Of a stretch of 59,713 nt of DNA, positions 1 through 8,539 are shown one piece after another. Location of the stretch: NCBI GenBank assembly GCA_002452745.1, contig DKFC01000042.1:1-59713 (forward strand), given 5' to 3'. Each line of letters opens with the position of its first letter. The stretch's first letter is position 1. The stretch comes from Firmicutes bacterium UBA6806. GTDB lineage: Bacteria; Bacillota; Clostridia; Peptostreptococcales; Acidaminobacteraceae. The notes below the pieces were generated by a model. It saw nothing but the letters and a program-made list of their open reading frames with translations. It was not told the origin of the DNA and did no database searches. Both the position numbers and the translations under genes were made by a program.

Positions 1-119
1 TTGGGAGTTAATAAGCAGACACTAAATAAAGCACATGTCGAGATTCAAATTAACAGATAACGGTCTGTCCTTCAATCAATGACATACTACTCTTCAACAT
101 ACTGTTCAATGTTCTGATG

Positions 120-791
120 CTAAAAGGAAGCCTTCTTTGACTTTGAGTAGCCCAAAATCGCACCTAATACAATGGATAACATTGCAGCTGCTAACACTCG
201 ATATTCTGATGGTAATATGAAAGTGATGGTATGAGCTGGAATCCAGAAAATTGGAATCGTCTTACAGACAGCAAAGCTGATAAAACTGCTCCAGTCAACT
301 GTTTTTAGTACTGTGAGAAACTTTACTTTGATGATTTTTTCGATTTTGCCCTCTCCTAATTCAATCCATGTGTCAGTTACACGATGGAAAGACATAAAGG
401 TAGGCGCGAACAGTAGGTTCATAAGTGCACTGGTAAAGAAAGCCTTGAAAAACATTGCTGTAACGCCATCACCTATACTTGGAAGATAGTGCTTTTCAAT
501 TAAGGTTGTGACGCCAGAGTCATAGAGGACAAAGATCATAGCGATGAGCATGCCTATAAATCCCCAAACGATGGCTTTTAAATGTATTCCCACAGGTTTT
601 TCCCATCTTTTATTCACAATTCTTAGTGCCAGCAATTCTCCCATGGTTGAGAGAATCCCGAATTTGATAAAAGCCATTAGATACGGATGAGCCTTTGATA
701 ATTGAGTAAAAATTTCGTGAGTTTGCGGCATAATAAGAAACACGACAATCCCAAGCAGAACCAACCCCCAAATAAAATCACCTTTTTTCAT
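120..791 (-). CDS. Mpv17/PMP22-like integral membrane protein
   Basis: A 223-residue hydrophobic protein with about five membrane segments (near residues 8-25, 36-56, 72-92, 107-128 and 192-214). The stretch from residue 165 on (WSSFISFAVCKTIPIFWIPA, then TITFILPSEYRV) resembles the C-terminal signature of Mpv17/PMP22 proteins, in which a tryptophan-proline element is followed by an NF-like pair and PxxxR. That family is best known from eukaryotic organelle membranes; bacterial members have no settled function. An AGGAGG site six bases before the ATG sets the start. The gene follows a sigma-54 promoter at 826-841 and lies downstream of a sigma-54 activator gene on the same strand, so induced rather than constitutive expression is likely. 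The family call is moderate; the membrane nature is sure. Confidence 0.6.
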   Translation of the reverse strand: MKKGDFIWGLVLLGIVVFLIMPQTHEIFTQLSKAHPYLMAFIKFGILSTMGELLALRIVNKRWEKPVGIHLKAIVWGFIGMLIAMIFVLYDSGVTTLIEKHYLPSIGDGVTAMFFKAFFTSALMNLLFAPTFMSFHRVTDTWIELGEGKIEKIIKVKFLTVLKTVDWSSFISFAVCKTIPIFWIPAHTITFILPSEYRVLAAAMLSIVLGAILGYSKSKKASF

Positions 792-825
792 TAAAACCTC
801 CTAAATTTTAATCAAATTTAATAAT

Positions 826-841
826 TGCAAATTGTATGCCA
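826..841 (-). promoter_or_regulatory. Sigma-54 (-24/-12) promoter of the Mpv17-like gene
   Basis: On the minus strand the sequence reads TGGCATACAATTTGCA. The invariant GG and GC pairs are exactly ten bases apart, as in the RpoN consensus TGGCAC-N5-TTGCA. It lies 35 bases upstream of the start codon, and the next gene upstream codes for a sigma-54 activator. Confidence 0.8.
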
Positions 842-915
842 GCTTGTATAAAACCTAGATGCTTTTATGAAGATTGTATAGATACACTGGAAATACACAC
901 TTTTGTCAAAAAAAT

Positions 916-961
916 AAAAAATGCTTCCGCCCTTATGCTGAAGTAGGCAGAGACATTTTTT
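916..961 (-). terminator. Rho-independent terminator of the sigma-54 activator gene
   Basis: An imperfect stem (AAAAAATG...GCC against GGC...CATTTTTT) with a T-rich run on the minus strand lies about 140 bases beyond the activator stop codon. It separates that gene from the sigma-54 promoter downstream. Confidence 0.7.
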
Positions 962-990
962 AAATTGATATTGCAATTCGAACCATTTTC

Positions 991-1067
991 GGTATACTTA
1001 TGGTCTTAAAAAAGGATTGTTACGGCAAATAATGGTTTAAATACGGTTAATATTGGTATAGAATCGG
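991..1067 (-). promoter_or_regulatory. Phased GG array, probable enhancer for the sigma-54 activator
   Basis: Eight GG dinucleotides in AT-rich DNA begin at 991, 1002, 1014, 1024, 1034, 1045, 1055 and 1066, about one helical turn (10-12 bp) apart. On the minus strand each reads roughly aCCR followed by A/T. The array lies 150-240 bp upstream of the -24 element, the usual place for activator sites of RpoN promoters. Function is inferred from position and phasing. Confidence 0.5.
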
Positions 1068-1098
1068 TATTGACATTTCAGTTTCAGAAAATTAGCAT

Positions 1099-3117
1099 TT
1101 AAAAATTCCTTTCCACAACCTTCATGCCTAGCTCGGTGATGACTGTCCCTGATTTTCCTGGGAATATCGTGACTAGATTTCTTTTTTCAAGCTCAATGAG
1201 CAGATTTCTAATTTTTTGTTCACTTATTTTCAGTCCGTTTTCATGAGCCAATTTACATAGGCTTCTACGTCCTAATTTCTTTAGCCCTTCTTTGTTTCGG
1301 TACAGCTCAAGCAATAAAAATTGTTCTACTTCATCTTGAAGTGTATTGAAATGAGAAGCTGTTAAATAAACTTTTTCACTTTGTATAGGAAGATCCTTAA
1401 GTTCTATTCTTTTTTTGCCTAAATTGTTGAGGTATTCCAAGCAATTCCTCAGTTCTCGTATATTTCCGGGCCACTCATACATTGTCATATAGGCCATTGC
1501 ATCAGATGACATATCAAATTGCCCATTTATTTTATTGCAGTAATCTGCGATTAAAAGCTGGATATCTTCCGTTCTATCTCTCAAAGGTGGAATGGTCAAT
1601 GGTAACACGTTGATTCTGTAATACAGGTCTTCTCGAAATTGATTGTCTTCAATCATATGCTTTATGTTCTTATTAGTTGCCGCTATGACGCGGACGTCTA
1701 CGGGAATGACTCGATCACCGCCAATCCTTACAATCTCTCGTTCTTCTAAGACGCGAAGAAGTCTTTTTTGAAGAAGGATCGGCATTTCGCCTATTTCATC
1801 TAGGAAAATAGTACCCATATGAGCCAGTTCAAACAAACCCATTTTTCCGCCTTTTTTTGCACCTGTAAATGCGCCATCTTCATAACCAAACAATTCGCTC
1901 TCCAAAAGAGACTCTGGAATTGCTCCGCAGTTAATTGCAACAAACTGATAGGTAGAGCGTTTAGAAGCATTGTGTATAGCTTGAGCGAATATTTCCTTTC
2001 CAACGCCGCTTTCTCCTGAAATTAACATTGAGGCATTTGATTTTGCCATGCGTTTGGCGTTCTCCACACATTCCACAAGTCGTTCGCTTTTTCCGACGAT
2101 GTCTCCAAAAGATCGTTTTGCAAAGTGACCTTTTTGAATCAACTGCTTACGAAAAATATGCTGTTTTCTTTCCTCTTCATCAAATTTCTTTATGATTGCA
2201 ATTGCACCATAACGGTTGCCAGAATGCACAATGGGTTCAACTGTAATAATAAAATCTACACCATTAATCCTCACCAGTGTTTCCTTGATTTCTTCCCCAG
2301 TCTTAATCACTTGGCTAAATGGTATTTGCGATAGCTCATCGTTTTTATTGCTCAATAGCCCCAGATAATTAGAATCAAATTTGAGCAGTTCAGCCAGTTT
2401 TTCATTATACATAAAAATCTCACCATTATTTTGTATCCCCACGACACCTGCATTAGCTACCTTCATGAGCGTAGTGACAGAGCTCTCGCATCGGTTTATC
2501 TTGTTGAGGATATAAAACATGCCTTGTGATAAAGGTTCTATATCACCTGCTTCAAGTTTAACATTGCGATAGTTTATAGAATCATCCAAATCTAGATCGA
2601 CACCTATTTCAATGAGCGTGTCTAAATCAAGTACAGTATGACCAATATTCAAACACTCATATTCACTGTCGAGTTCAATTCCAAAAGTGATTGCCTTATC
2701 AAAATGCGGATTGTCAAATTGATCCATATAATTGTTCAGGCCACAGCATTCAATTCCGTAAAAACCTATGCCCAATTGAAGGAGCCCCATAGAAATTTGA
2801 TGGGCCATTTCCTCTGTTTCATCAATGATAAGCAATTTTTTACGTTTATACTCAGACAGTCTTTCAAATGAACTAGAGGTCAATGTCCGTTTCAAAAAAA
2901 TGACCTTTGTAGATAATGGAACCAGTTCTCTTATAAGGAGATAAGCTGAAAAACTTGGAACCACAAGTAAGTCGGAAGTAATATTTTGCTTGCCGTAATT
3001 TCCGTTTAAATTAATCAGATCAACCTCTATATGATCGCCGAACATTTTTTCTAATTGTGATTTCCAGACCTTTAAAGTATTATCGTTGTATCCAATTAAG
3101 GTTAATGTTTTTCTCAT
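1099..3117 (-). CDS. Sigma-54-dependent transcriptional activator
   Basis: A 672-residue enhancer-binding protein. The first ~220 residues form an input region that may resemble the PrpR N-terminal fold. A PAS-like segment spans about 225-335. The AAA+ domain (about 345-575) shows Walker A GESGVGKE, the sigma-54 contact loop GAFTGA and Walker B TIFLDEIGEM. The end is not a typical Fis-type helix-turn-helix but looks like a winged helix (LGRRSLCKLAHENGLKISEQ). The start at 3117 is chosen over an upstream Met because AAGGAG lies seven bases before it. It should drive polymerase containing sigma-54 at the promoter of the next gene, and perhaps elsewhere. The inducer cannot be read from the sequence. 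Confidence 0.9.
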   Translation of the reverse strand: MRKTLTLIGYNDNTLKVWKSQLEKMFGDHIEVDLINLNGNYGKQNITSDLLVVPSFSAYLLIRELVPLSTKVIFLKRTLTSSSFERLSEYKRKKLLIIDETEEMAHQISMGLLQLGIGFYGIECCGLNNYMDQFDNPHFDKAITFGIELDSEYECLNIGHTVLDLDTLIEIGVDLDLDDSINYRNVKLEAGDIEPLSQGMFYILNKINRCESSVTTLMKVANAGVVGIQNNGEIFMYNEKLAELLKFDSNYLGLLSNKNDELSQIPFSQVIKTGEEIKETLVRINGVDFIITVEPIVHSGNRYGAIAIIKKFDEEERKQHIFRKQLIQKGHFAKRSFGDIVGKSERLVECVENAKRMAKSNASMLISGESGVGKEIFAQAIHNASKRSTYQFVAINCGAIPESLLESELFGYEDGAFTGAKKGGKMGLFELAHMGTIFLDEIGEMPILLQKRLLRVLEEREIVRIGGDRVIPVDVRVIAATNKNIKHMIEDNQFREDLYYRINVLPLTIPPLRDRTEDIQLLIADYCNKINGQFDMSSDAMAYMTMYEWPGNIRELRNCLEYLNNLGKKRIELKDLPIQSEKVYLTASHFNTLQDEVEQFLLLELYRNKEGLKKLGRRSLCKLAHENGLKISEQKIRNLLIELEKRNLVTIFPGKSGTVITELGMKVVERNF

Positions 3118-3216
3118 AAGCCACTCCTTGTAAAATAGGTTCAATACGTATTATATTTAATTATATGAAAAGTATCTATTGTTGTGAAGTCTATCGCTCT
3201 ACATTCCTTAAGTCAA

Positions 3217-3250
3217 TAAAAAAACACCACTTCGAAAAGTGATGTTTTTC
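3217..3250 (-). terminator. Terminator of rnpB
   Basis: On the minus strand, AAAAACATCACTT and AAGTGGTGTTTTT form a stem around a TTCG-type loop, followed by a T run. It lies just beyond the 3' end of RNase P RNA. Confidence 0.85.
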
Positions 3251-3259
3251 TCATATGTA

Positions 3260-3591
3260 GCGAGTAAATCTATAAGCCGAGTTCTGTATTGGACAATCAT
3301 CTATCTAGGCGTTACGTTGCCGTGACGCTCAAGCGACCTACCACTGGGGGAGACGAGCAGCCTCCTTTTATACCCTAACTTGGTCTTGCTCCAGATGGGG
3401 TTTACAGAGCCACATAGTCACCTATGCGCTGGTGAGCTCTTACCTCGCCTTTCCATCCTTACCTCTAAAAGAGGCGGTCTATTTCTGTTGCACTATCCTT
3501 GGAGTCGCCTCCACTGGGGGTTACCCAGCACCCTGCTCTATGGAGCTCGGACTTTCCTCATGCCGAGGCACGCGATTGTCTGATTTACTCT
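3260..3591 (-). ncRNA. rnpB: RNase P RNA
   Basis: This is the catalytic RNA that trims the 5' leader from pre-tRNA. Reading the minus strand, the 5' part contains GAGGAAAGTCCGAGCTC, the universal CRI region, and the 3' part contains the characteristic ACAGAACTCGGCTTATAGA. The ends GAGTAAATC (3590-3582) and GATTTACTC (3270-3262) pair perfectly as helix P1, which sets the ends to within a few bases. Length is about 330 nt, normal for bacteria. The ORFs on the opposite strand here are not real genes. Confidence 0.97.
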
Positions 3592-3596
3592 AAGCT

Positions 3597-3625
3597 ATTA
3601 TAGTTGATATGCCCCTTGATGTCAA
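3597..3625 (-). promoter_or_regulatory. Sigma-A promoter of rnpB
   Basis: TTGACA (3625-3620), a 17-bp spacer and TATAAT (3602-3597) match the consensus perfectly. The start point would fall at about 3590, at the first base pairs of P1. Confidence 0.92.
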
Positions 3626-3637
3626 GTCTTGATATCT

Positions 3638-3673
3638 AAGCAGAGCCGTTCATGTAAGTGAACAGCTCTGCTT
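3638..3673 (-). terminator. Hairpin downstream of xylB
   Basis: AAGCAGAGC(T)GTTCA pairs with TGAAC(G)GCTCTGCTT in a 15-bp stem about 50 bases beyond the xylB stop. On the minus strand no clear T run follows, so it may be a weak terminator or an mRNA-stabilising 3' hairpin. Confidence 0.5.
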
Positions 3674-3724
3674 TTAAGGGGAGTTTATAAAAATGAGTGT
3701 GTTATTTTATTAATTGATTCTCTG

Positions 3725-5197
3725 CTACTTCATTAACTTATAAAGTGATTTTACATTTGGATACAGCAGTGAAAACTTGCTGTATTTCGCATCATAAGCC
3801 GCTACATTCTGTTCTATCGGCTCATAGGATACACTTGTCTTGACGATAGCTTCACAAGCGGATGCCACGTCTCTATAAGCACCTGAGCCCACTGCGGAGA
3901 GGATTGCCGCACCATATGCTGGGCCTGCATCTGTTTTGAGCTTTACAACTCTTGTGTTCAATATATCTGCAATCATTTGACACCAGAATTCATTTTGAGC
4001 CCCACCGCCATTGATTCTTATTTCAGATACGGGCTGATCTAATTTTGCGAAGATCTCAAATGAATCTCGAAGTCCAAATGAAACGCCTTCCAAGACAGCT
4101 CTTGTCATGTCGCCTTGATCGTGAGTCAGATTAATGCCCCAAAACACGCCCCTAGCATCGGCATCATTATGCGGACTTCTCTCTCCCATCAAATATGGTA
4201 AAAAGTAGAGGCCGTTGTCAATTGGCGCTTGTTTAGCACGTTCTAACAAGTCGTCATAGGCCTTTGATTTCAGAGCTTCTTCAACCCACCATTTCAAAGA
4301 ACCTGCGGCAGAGAGCATGCACCCCATAAGGTGATAGGCGCCGTTTGAATGACAAAATGCGTGAAGGCCATTATTTGGATCTTTGGAAAATTGATCTCCG
4401 TGGATGAAAACGACTCCTGAAGTCCCCAGTGAAATCGAGCAGACGCCACTACTGACAACACCACCGCCCACTGCTGCACAGGCTTGATCGCCACCACCTA
4501 TAATAATTTTGGTTGCACTGCTAAGTCCTGTTTCTGCCGCCAATTCCGGCTTTAAAGTGCCAATGCACTCAAACGACTCATAGAGTTTAGGGACTTGACT
4601 TTCTGTGATGCCAATGATGTCCAGCATTTCTTGAGACCATCTTCTGCTAGCAACATCAAGGTAGAGCGTTCCAGATGCATCTGCATAATCAGTTGCAAAA
4701 ACACCTGAGAGTCTATAGGCTAGATAGTCTTTTGGCAACATGACCTTTTGAATCTTTGCGAAATGCTCAGGTTCATTTGCCTTAACCCATAAGAGCTTAG
4801 GCGCTGTAAATCCTGGATACGCAATATTGCCTGTATAGGCTGTTAGTTTTTCAACGCCGAGATCTTCATTTAAATAAGCCGTTTCTCGGTCGCTTCGTTG
4901 ATCGTTCCAGAGAATTGCAGGTCTAATAACTTGGTCATTTTCATCCAAAAGCACTAAACCATGCATTTGACCGCTAAAACCAATTGAAGCTACCTGTTCC
5001 CTGTCAACAGAAGTCAACAGTTCTTTCAAACCTTCAATGGATTCTGTATACCAGTCAACCGGATTTTGCTCAGACCAGAGAGGCTTTGGCAAACTGAGCT
5101 CATAGTCTCTTGTCACTTCATTGACGATTTCGCCGTCTTGTGCCATGAGAAGCAGTTTTACCGAAGAAGTTCCAAGGTCAATTCCTATATAATACAT
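3725..5197 (-). CDS. xylB: Xylulokinase
   Basis: A 490-residue FGGY-family sugar kinase that phosphorylates D-xylulose with ATP, giving xylulose 5-phosphate for the pentose phosphate pathway. The N-terminal phosphate loop YIGIDLGTSSVK, the sugar-binding region GFSGQMHGLVLLD with ILWNDQRSD, and the C-terminal GGGAQNEFWCQMIADI and AGPAYGAAILSA are typical of XylB. Length matches the family. It is the last gene of the transporter-dehydrogenase operon, 11 bases after the dehydrogenase, whose expected product is a ketopentose. Other FGGY kinases (ribulokinase, for instance) are possible but fit less well. Confidence 0.9.
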   Translation of the reverse strand: MYYIGIDLGTSSVKLLLMAQDGEIVNEVTRDYELSLPKPLWSEQNPVDWYTESIEGLKELLTSVDREQVASIGFSGQMHGLVLLDENDQVIRPAILWNDQRSDRETAYLNEDLGVEKLTAYTGNIAYPGFTAPKLLWVKANEPEHFAKIQKVMLPKDYLAYRLSGVFATDYADASGTLYLDVASRRWSQEMLDIIGITESQVPKLYESFECIGTLKPELAAETGLSSATKIIIGGGDQACAAVGGGVVSSGVCSISLGTSGVVFIHGDQFSKDPNNGLHAFCHSNGAYHLMGCMLSAAGSLKWWVEEALKSKAYDDLLERAKQAPIDNGLYFLPYLMGERSPHNDADARGVFWGINLTHDQGDMTRAVLEGVSFGLRDSFEIFAKLDQPVSEIRINGGGAQNEFWCQMIADILNTRVVKLKTDAGPAYGAAILSAVGSGAYRDVASACEAIVKTSVSYEPIEQNVAAYDAKYSKFSLLYPNVKSLYKLMK

Positions 5198-5208
5198 AAT
5201 GCCTCCGT

Positions 5209-6249
5209 CTATTTTATCTTGACGACTGCTTTCACCACATCAACAGCATTTTCAGAAACGTAGTCAAAGGCGTGTTTTATTTCGTCAAATTCAAATTCAT
5301 GTGTTACAATGCTCTTTACATCAATTGTACCGCTGCTGATGGCATTGATTGCCACAGGATACAGATTTCTATATCTGAAGATTGTTTTGATTGTACCCTC
5401 TTTGCCCATGAGTTTCATGAAATCATAAGAAGACTCTGCTTTAACACTCATTCCAACTAACACAACAGTACCACCAGTTTTGACAACATCGGCAGTTTGA
5501 CCAATTGTAATTGGAGAACCTGCAGTTTCAATGACCACATGAGCCCCTTTTCCACCTGTTAATTCAGCCACCTTTTCAATGACATTTTCTGCCTTTGCAT
5601 TGATGACATAATCAGCCCCCAATTTTTTAGCAAATTCAAGTCTTTTTTCGATGATATCCACTACGATAACTTTTGAAGCGCCTCTTGCTTTACTTGCGAG
5701 CAGTGAAACAAGACCGATACAACCTGATCCAAACACGATGACAGTGTCGCCGAGTTTTACGTCGCCTTGTGCTGCTGCGTGAAGTCCAACAGCCAGAGGT
5801 TCAACAAGTGCGCCTTCCATATTGGAGACGTTCTCAGGCAATTTGAAGCAAAGGTTTTCTGGATGTTTTACATAGTTGGCAAAAACGCCATGATATGGAG
5901 GGGTTGCAAAGAACTCCACATGTTCACAGAGGTTGTATTTACCTGAAAGACATTGCTCACATTTTCCGCAAACAACACCTGGCTCAAGTGCAACTCGATC
6001 ACCGGGTTTTAGTGATTTGACATCGCTGCCAACCGCTTCAACAAACCCAGCACATTCATGTCCGAGTATAAAATCGCCTTTAACGACAAAATCACCGATG
6101 TTTCCATGTTCATAGTAGTGCACGTCAGAACCACAGATACCAACGACGTCAACTTTGACAAGCACTTCATGAGGTGCAATTTCCGGTACTGGAATTTCTT
6201 TGTAAATCATGTTGTTTGTGCCTGACATAAACGCGGCATTATTCTTCAT
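5209..6249 (-). CDS. Zinc-dependent polyol (xylitol/sorbitol-type) dehydrogenase
   Basis: A 346-residue medium-chain dehydrogenase. Catalytic zinc ligands lie in VGICGSDVHYYEHG and GHECAG, structural zinc ligands in the four-cysteine lobe CGKCEQCLSGKYNLC, and the NAD-binding glycines in FGSGCIGLVSLL with an acidic residue in VVDII that favours NAD over NADP. It most resembles sorbitol/xylitol dehydrogenases (NAD-dependent oxidation of a polyol to the 2-ketose). As xylulokinase follows it, a pentitol such as xylitol or D-arabitol is the likeliest substrate. A GGAGG site precedes the ATG. The exact polyol cannot be fixed from sequence. Confidence 0.85.
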   Translation of the reverse strand: MKNNAAFMSGTNNMIYKEIPVPEIAPHEVLVKVDVVGICGSDVHYYEHGNIGDFVVKGDFILGHECAGFVEAVGSDVKSLKPGDRVALEPGVVCGKCEQCLSGKYNLCEHVEFFATPPYHGVFANYVKHPENLCFKLPENVSNMEGALVEPLAVGLHAAAQGDVKLGDTVIVFGSGCIGLVSLLASKARGASKVIVVDIIEKRLEFAKKLGADYVINAKAENVIEKVAELTGGKGAHVVIETAGSPITIGQTADVVKTGGTVVLVGMSVKAESSYDFMKLMGKEGTIKTIFRYRNLYPVAINAISSGTIDVKSIVTHEFEFDEIKHAFDYVSENAVDVVKAVVKIK

Positions 6250-6274
6250 AAGTATTTCCTCCTATCTATTGTTA

Positions 6275-6374
6275 AACTGCGGGCACTTATCCCGCAGTTC
6301 ATTTGATGGCATTTTCTTTGAAAATACCAGTTGGTATTGACAATCAGACATACGGTGAGGCGCATGCCTGATTG
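6275..6374 (-). promoter_or_regulatory. Three tandem hairpins between receptor and dehydrogenase genes
   Basis: On the minus strand come, in order, a 14-bp stem (6374-6341, CAATCAG/CTGATTG ends), the palindrome AATACCAACTGGTATT (6338-6323) and a stem AACTGCGGG/CCCGCAGTT (6299-6275). None has a strong T run. Such elements often stabilise the upstream message of the binding protein and lower expression of genes downstream; that role is inferred. Confidence 0.55.
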
Positions 6375-6396
6375 TTCAACTTGAAAGTTTAAATCT

Positions 6397-7419
6397 TTAT
6401 TGAATTGCACCAGCTTTTTTGTGCATTTCAATGTATTCAGCTACATTGTCTTTTGTGATTAATGGACATTCGATATCAATGTCAATTTGTGTTTCTTCAC
6501 CAGTTAAGAGTTTGTTGCTTGTTGCAAGTAACCCTTCTGCAAGAGCATAAGCACTTTGAAGGCTTGTTGAAGTCATTCTGCCTTCTTGAATTAAGAGAAC
6601 TGCTTCTGCTGTACCGTCAACACCATATGCAAGCGTGTTTGCAAATTTATCATTGCCTTTGATGACTTCAAGTGCACCAGCACACATGTTATCGTTCATA
6701 GCGATGATTGCGTCGATTTTATCATTTGCTTGTACCCATGTTTCCATGTAGTTCATAGCTTCATCTTTGTTCCAGTTTGCAATTTCTTCGCCGACGATTT
6801 TTACATCAGGTCTTTTTGCGAAGAATTCATTTTCCCAGCTTTTTCTTCTCTCATCAGCATGGAAGTTTCCTGGAGGGCCTAAAAGTACCACAACATTTGC
6901 ATCTTGAGGAATTTGTTCAACAGCTGCATCTGCATTTACTTTTGCTTGAATGTATGGATCGGCATCAACTGATGAAGCGCCTTCTATACCAGAGATACGT
7001 GCATTTGTAGTGATTGTGATGATACCAGCAGCAACTGCTTTTTCAGCGTATGGACGTTGTGCTTCCCCATTGTTTGGTTGAATGATGATTGCATCGTATT
7101 TGTTAGTGATAGCGTTTTCGATTAATGAGTTTTCTGTATCGTCATTTGCCTGACCATCAAAGACGTCTACAGTGATATTATCGTATTTATCCGCTTCTTC
7201 CATAACTGCATTTGCAAGCCATGCAGCAAATGAATCTGCCTGTGCTCTTGCAATATACGCCACTCTGTATTGATCTTTGTCAGTTGATTCTGACGCATTT
7301 GACTCTGGTGCAGTTGATTCATTGTTTTCAGCAGGTTCAGTGCTTGGTTTTGAACTACATCCAGCAAGTGTCCCCAGCATCAACATGAATACTAATAGTA
7401 ATGCTAATACTCTTCTCAT
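6397..7419 (-). CDS. Sugar ABC transporter substrate-binding lipoprotein (RbsB type)
   Basis: A 340-residue periplasmic-binding-protein-like receptor of the ribose/galactose/autoinducer group. The signal peptide ends in the lipobox LAGC at about residue 21, followed by a Ser/Glu-rich linker. The mature protein begins YRVAYIARAQADSFAAWLAN and has the two-lobe fold (IIIQPNNGEA, NVVVLLGPPGNFHADERR, IDAIIAMNDNMCAGAL). It should bind a sugar or polyol outside the membrane and deliver it to the permease coded just upstream. The following dehydrogenase and xylulokinase point to a pentitol. Confidence 0.9.
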   Translation of the reverse strand: MRRVLALLLVFMLMLGTLAGCSSKPSTEPAENNESTAPESNASESTDKDQYRVAYIARAQADSFAAWLANAVMEEADKYDNITVDVFDGQANDDTENSLIENAITNKYDAIIIQPNNGEAQRPYAEKAVAAGIITITTNARISGIEGASSVDADPYIQAKVNADAAVEQIPQDANVVVLLGPPGNFHADERRKSWENEFFAKRPDVKIVGEEIANWNKDEAMNYMETWVQANDKIDAIIAMNDNMCAGALEVIKGNDKFANTLAYGVDGTAEAVLLIQEGRMTSTSLQSAYALAEGLLATSNKLLTGEETQIDIDIECPLITKDNVAEYIEMHKKAGAIQ

Positions 7420-7561
7420 TTTTTTCCTCCTAAGATTTTGTATAAAACTTTGGGCATTGGCCCTTAGATATTTATGTTAGATCGACGGGTTGATGCGCCG
7501 AACATAACCAAATTCATGCGGTTTTAAATCTACTGATTGAGATGATGCTTATGAAATTCGA

Positions 7562-8530
7562 TTAGGCTTTTTTTGCTTTCTTGCGAGTTGTTTTGAAATA
7601 GATGTCATAGATAACGGCAAGTGCAATGATTGCGCCTCTTATAATCTGTTGAAGATATGAGTTGACACCGAGGAGTACCATGATGTTATCGAGAAAACCA
7701 ACGATAAATGCCCCTGCAAGTGTTCCTGAGGCAGTCCCAATACCACCAGTGAAGGAAGTTCCACCGATAACTGCTGCTGTCAGCGCTTTAAACTCATAGT
7801 TGATTGCGCCATTTGGAAGGCCGCCGTTGACCCTTGACATGAAAATGATACCTGCAATCCCAACGAAAATACCGTTGATGATAAACGCTTTCATCTTGAC
7901 TCTGTTGACATTGATACCAGATGCAACAGATGCCTCTTCATTTCCGCCGATTGCATAGATTGAACGTCCGAATACAGTGTGTTTAAGCAAATACCAAGTA
8001 CAAACCATAATTAAAATGAGGAATAAGACCGGATTTGGAATACCAAATAGTGACCCCTGTCCAAAGACCACATAGTCCCCTATTTGATAGATATTTTGGC
8101 CGTTTGTATAGAGCAGAGCTGCTCCTCTTGCCATTGCCATCATCGCCAGTGTTGCAATAAAAGGCGGTGTTTTGAATTTAGTGACCATAATTCCGTTTAA
8201 GATGTTGCAGAAAACTGCCACGGCAATCCCCACGATGAATGCCAGTATCAGTGAATGTGTTGAAACATAAACCGAAACGGAGAGGACACCTGCCAGTGCC
8301 AAAACTGAACCAGAAGAAAGGTCGAGCATACCGCTGATGATTAAGATCGTTTGACCAAAGGCCAGGATTGTGCCTACCGCAATTTGTCTCGAAATATTTG
8401 AGAGATTGCCGATGGTTGCGAAATTTTCATTTGCCATCCAGCTGACAATAAATAGAATCAACAGGACGAAGTAGATGCTAAAGGTTCCCCTTGCATTGAT
8501 TTTCTTTAGTCTTTCCATAAATGAATTCAT
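7562..8530 (-). CDS. Sugar ABC transporter permease (RbsC type)
   Basis: A 322-residue membrane protein of the RbsC/XylH group with about nine to ten membrane helices. Family features include GGNEEASVASGINVNRVKMKAF, the cytoplasmic loop that contacts the ATPase, and GGTSFTGGIGTASGTLAGAF near the end. It forms the channel of the pentitol importer with the ATPase coded 9 bases upstream and the receptor coded downstream. A 142-base gap before the receptor gene contains only a short GGGC/GCCC hairpin. Confidence 0.9.
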   Translation of the reverse strand: MNSFMERLKKINARGTFSIYFVLLILFIVSWMANENFATIGNLSNISRQIAVGTILAFGQTILIISGMLDLSSGSVLALAGVLSVSVYVSTHSLILAFIVGIAVAVFCNILNGIMVTKFKTPPFIATLAMMAMARGAALLYTNGQNIYQIGDYVVFGQGSLFGIPNPVLFLILIMVCTWYLLKHTVFGRSIYAIGGNEEASVASGINVNRVKMKAFIINGIFVGIAGIIFMSRVNGGLPNGAINYEFKALTAAVIGGTSFTGGIGTASGTLAGAFIVGFLDNIMVLLGVNSYLQQIIRGAIIALAVIYDIYFKTTRKKAKKA

Positions 8531-8539
8531 ACATAACTC

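Noticed and set aside
1..119. Possible gene fragment at the left edge
   Set aside because: No frame shows recognisable protein, and no RNA or terminator is evident; too short to judge.
3380..3583. 67-codon frame on the plus strand
   Set aside because: It is antisense to the well-defined RNase P RNA, whose structure explains its base composition.
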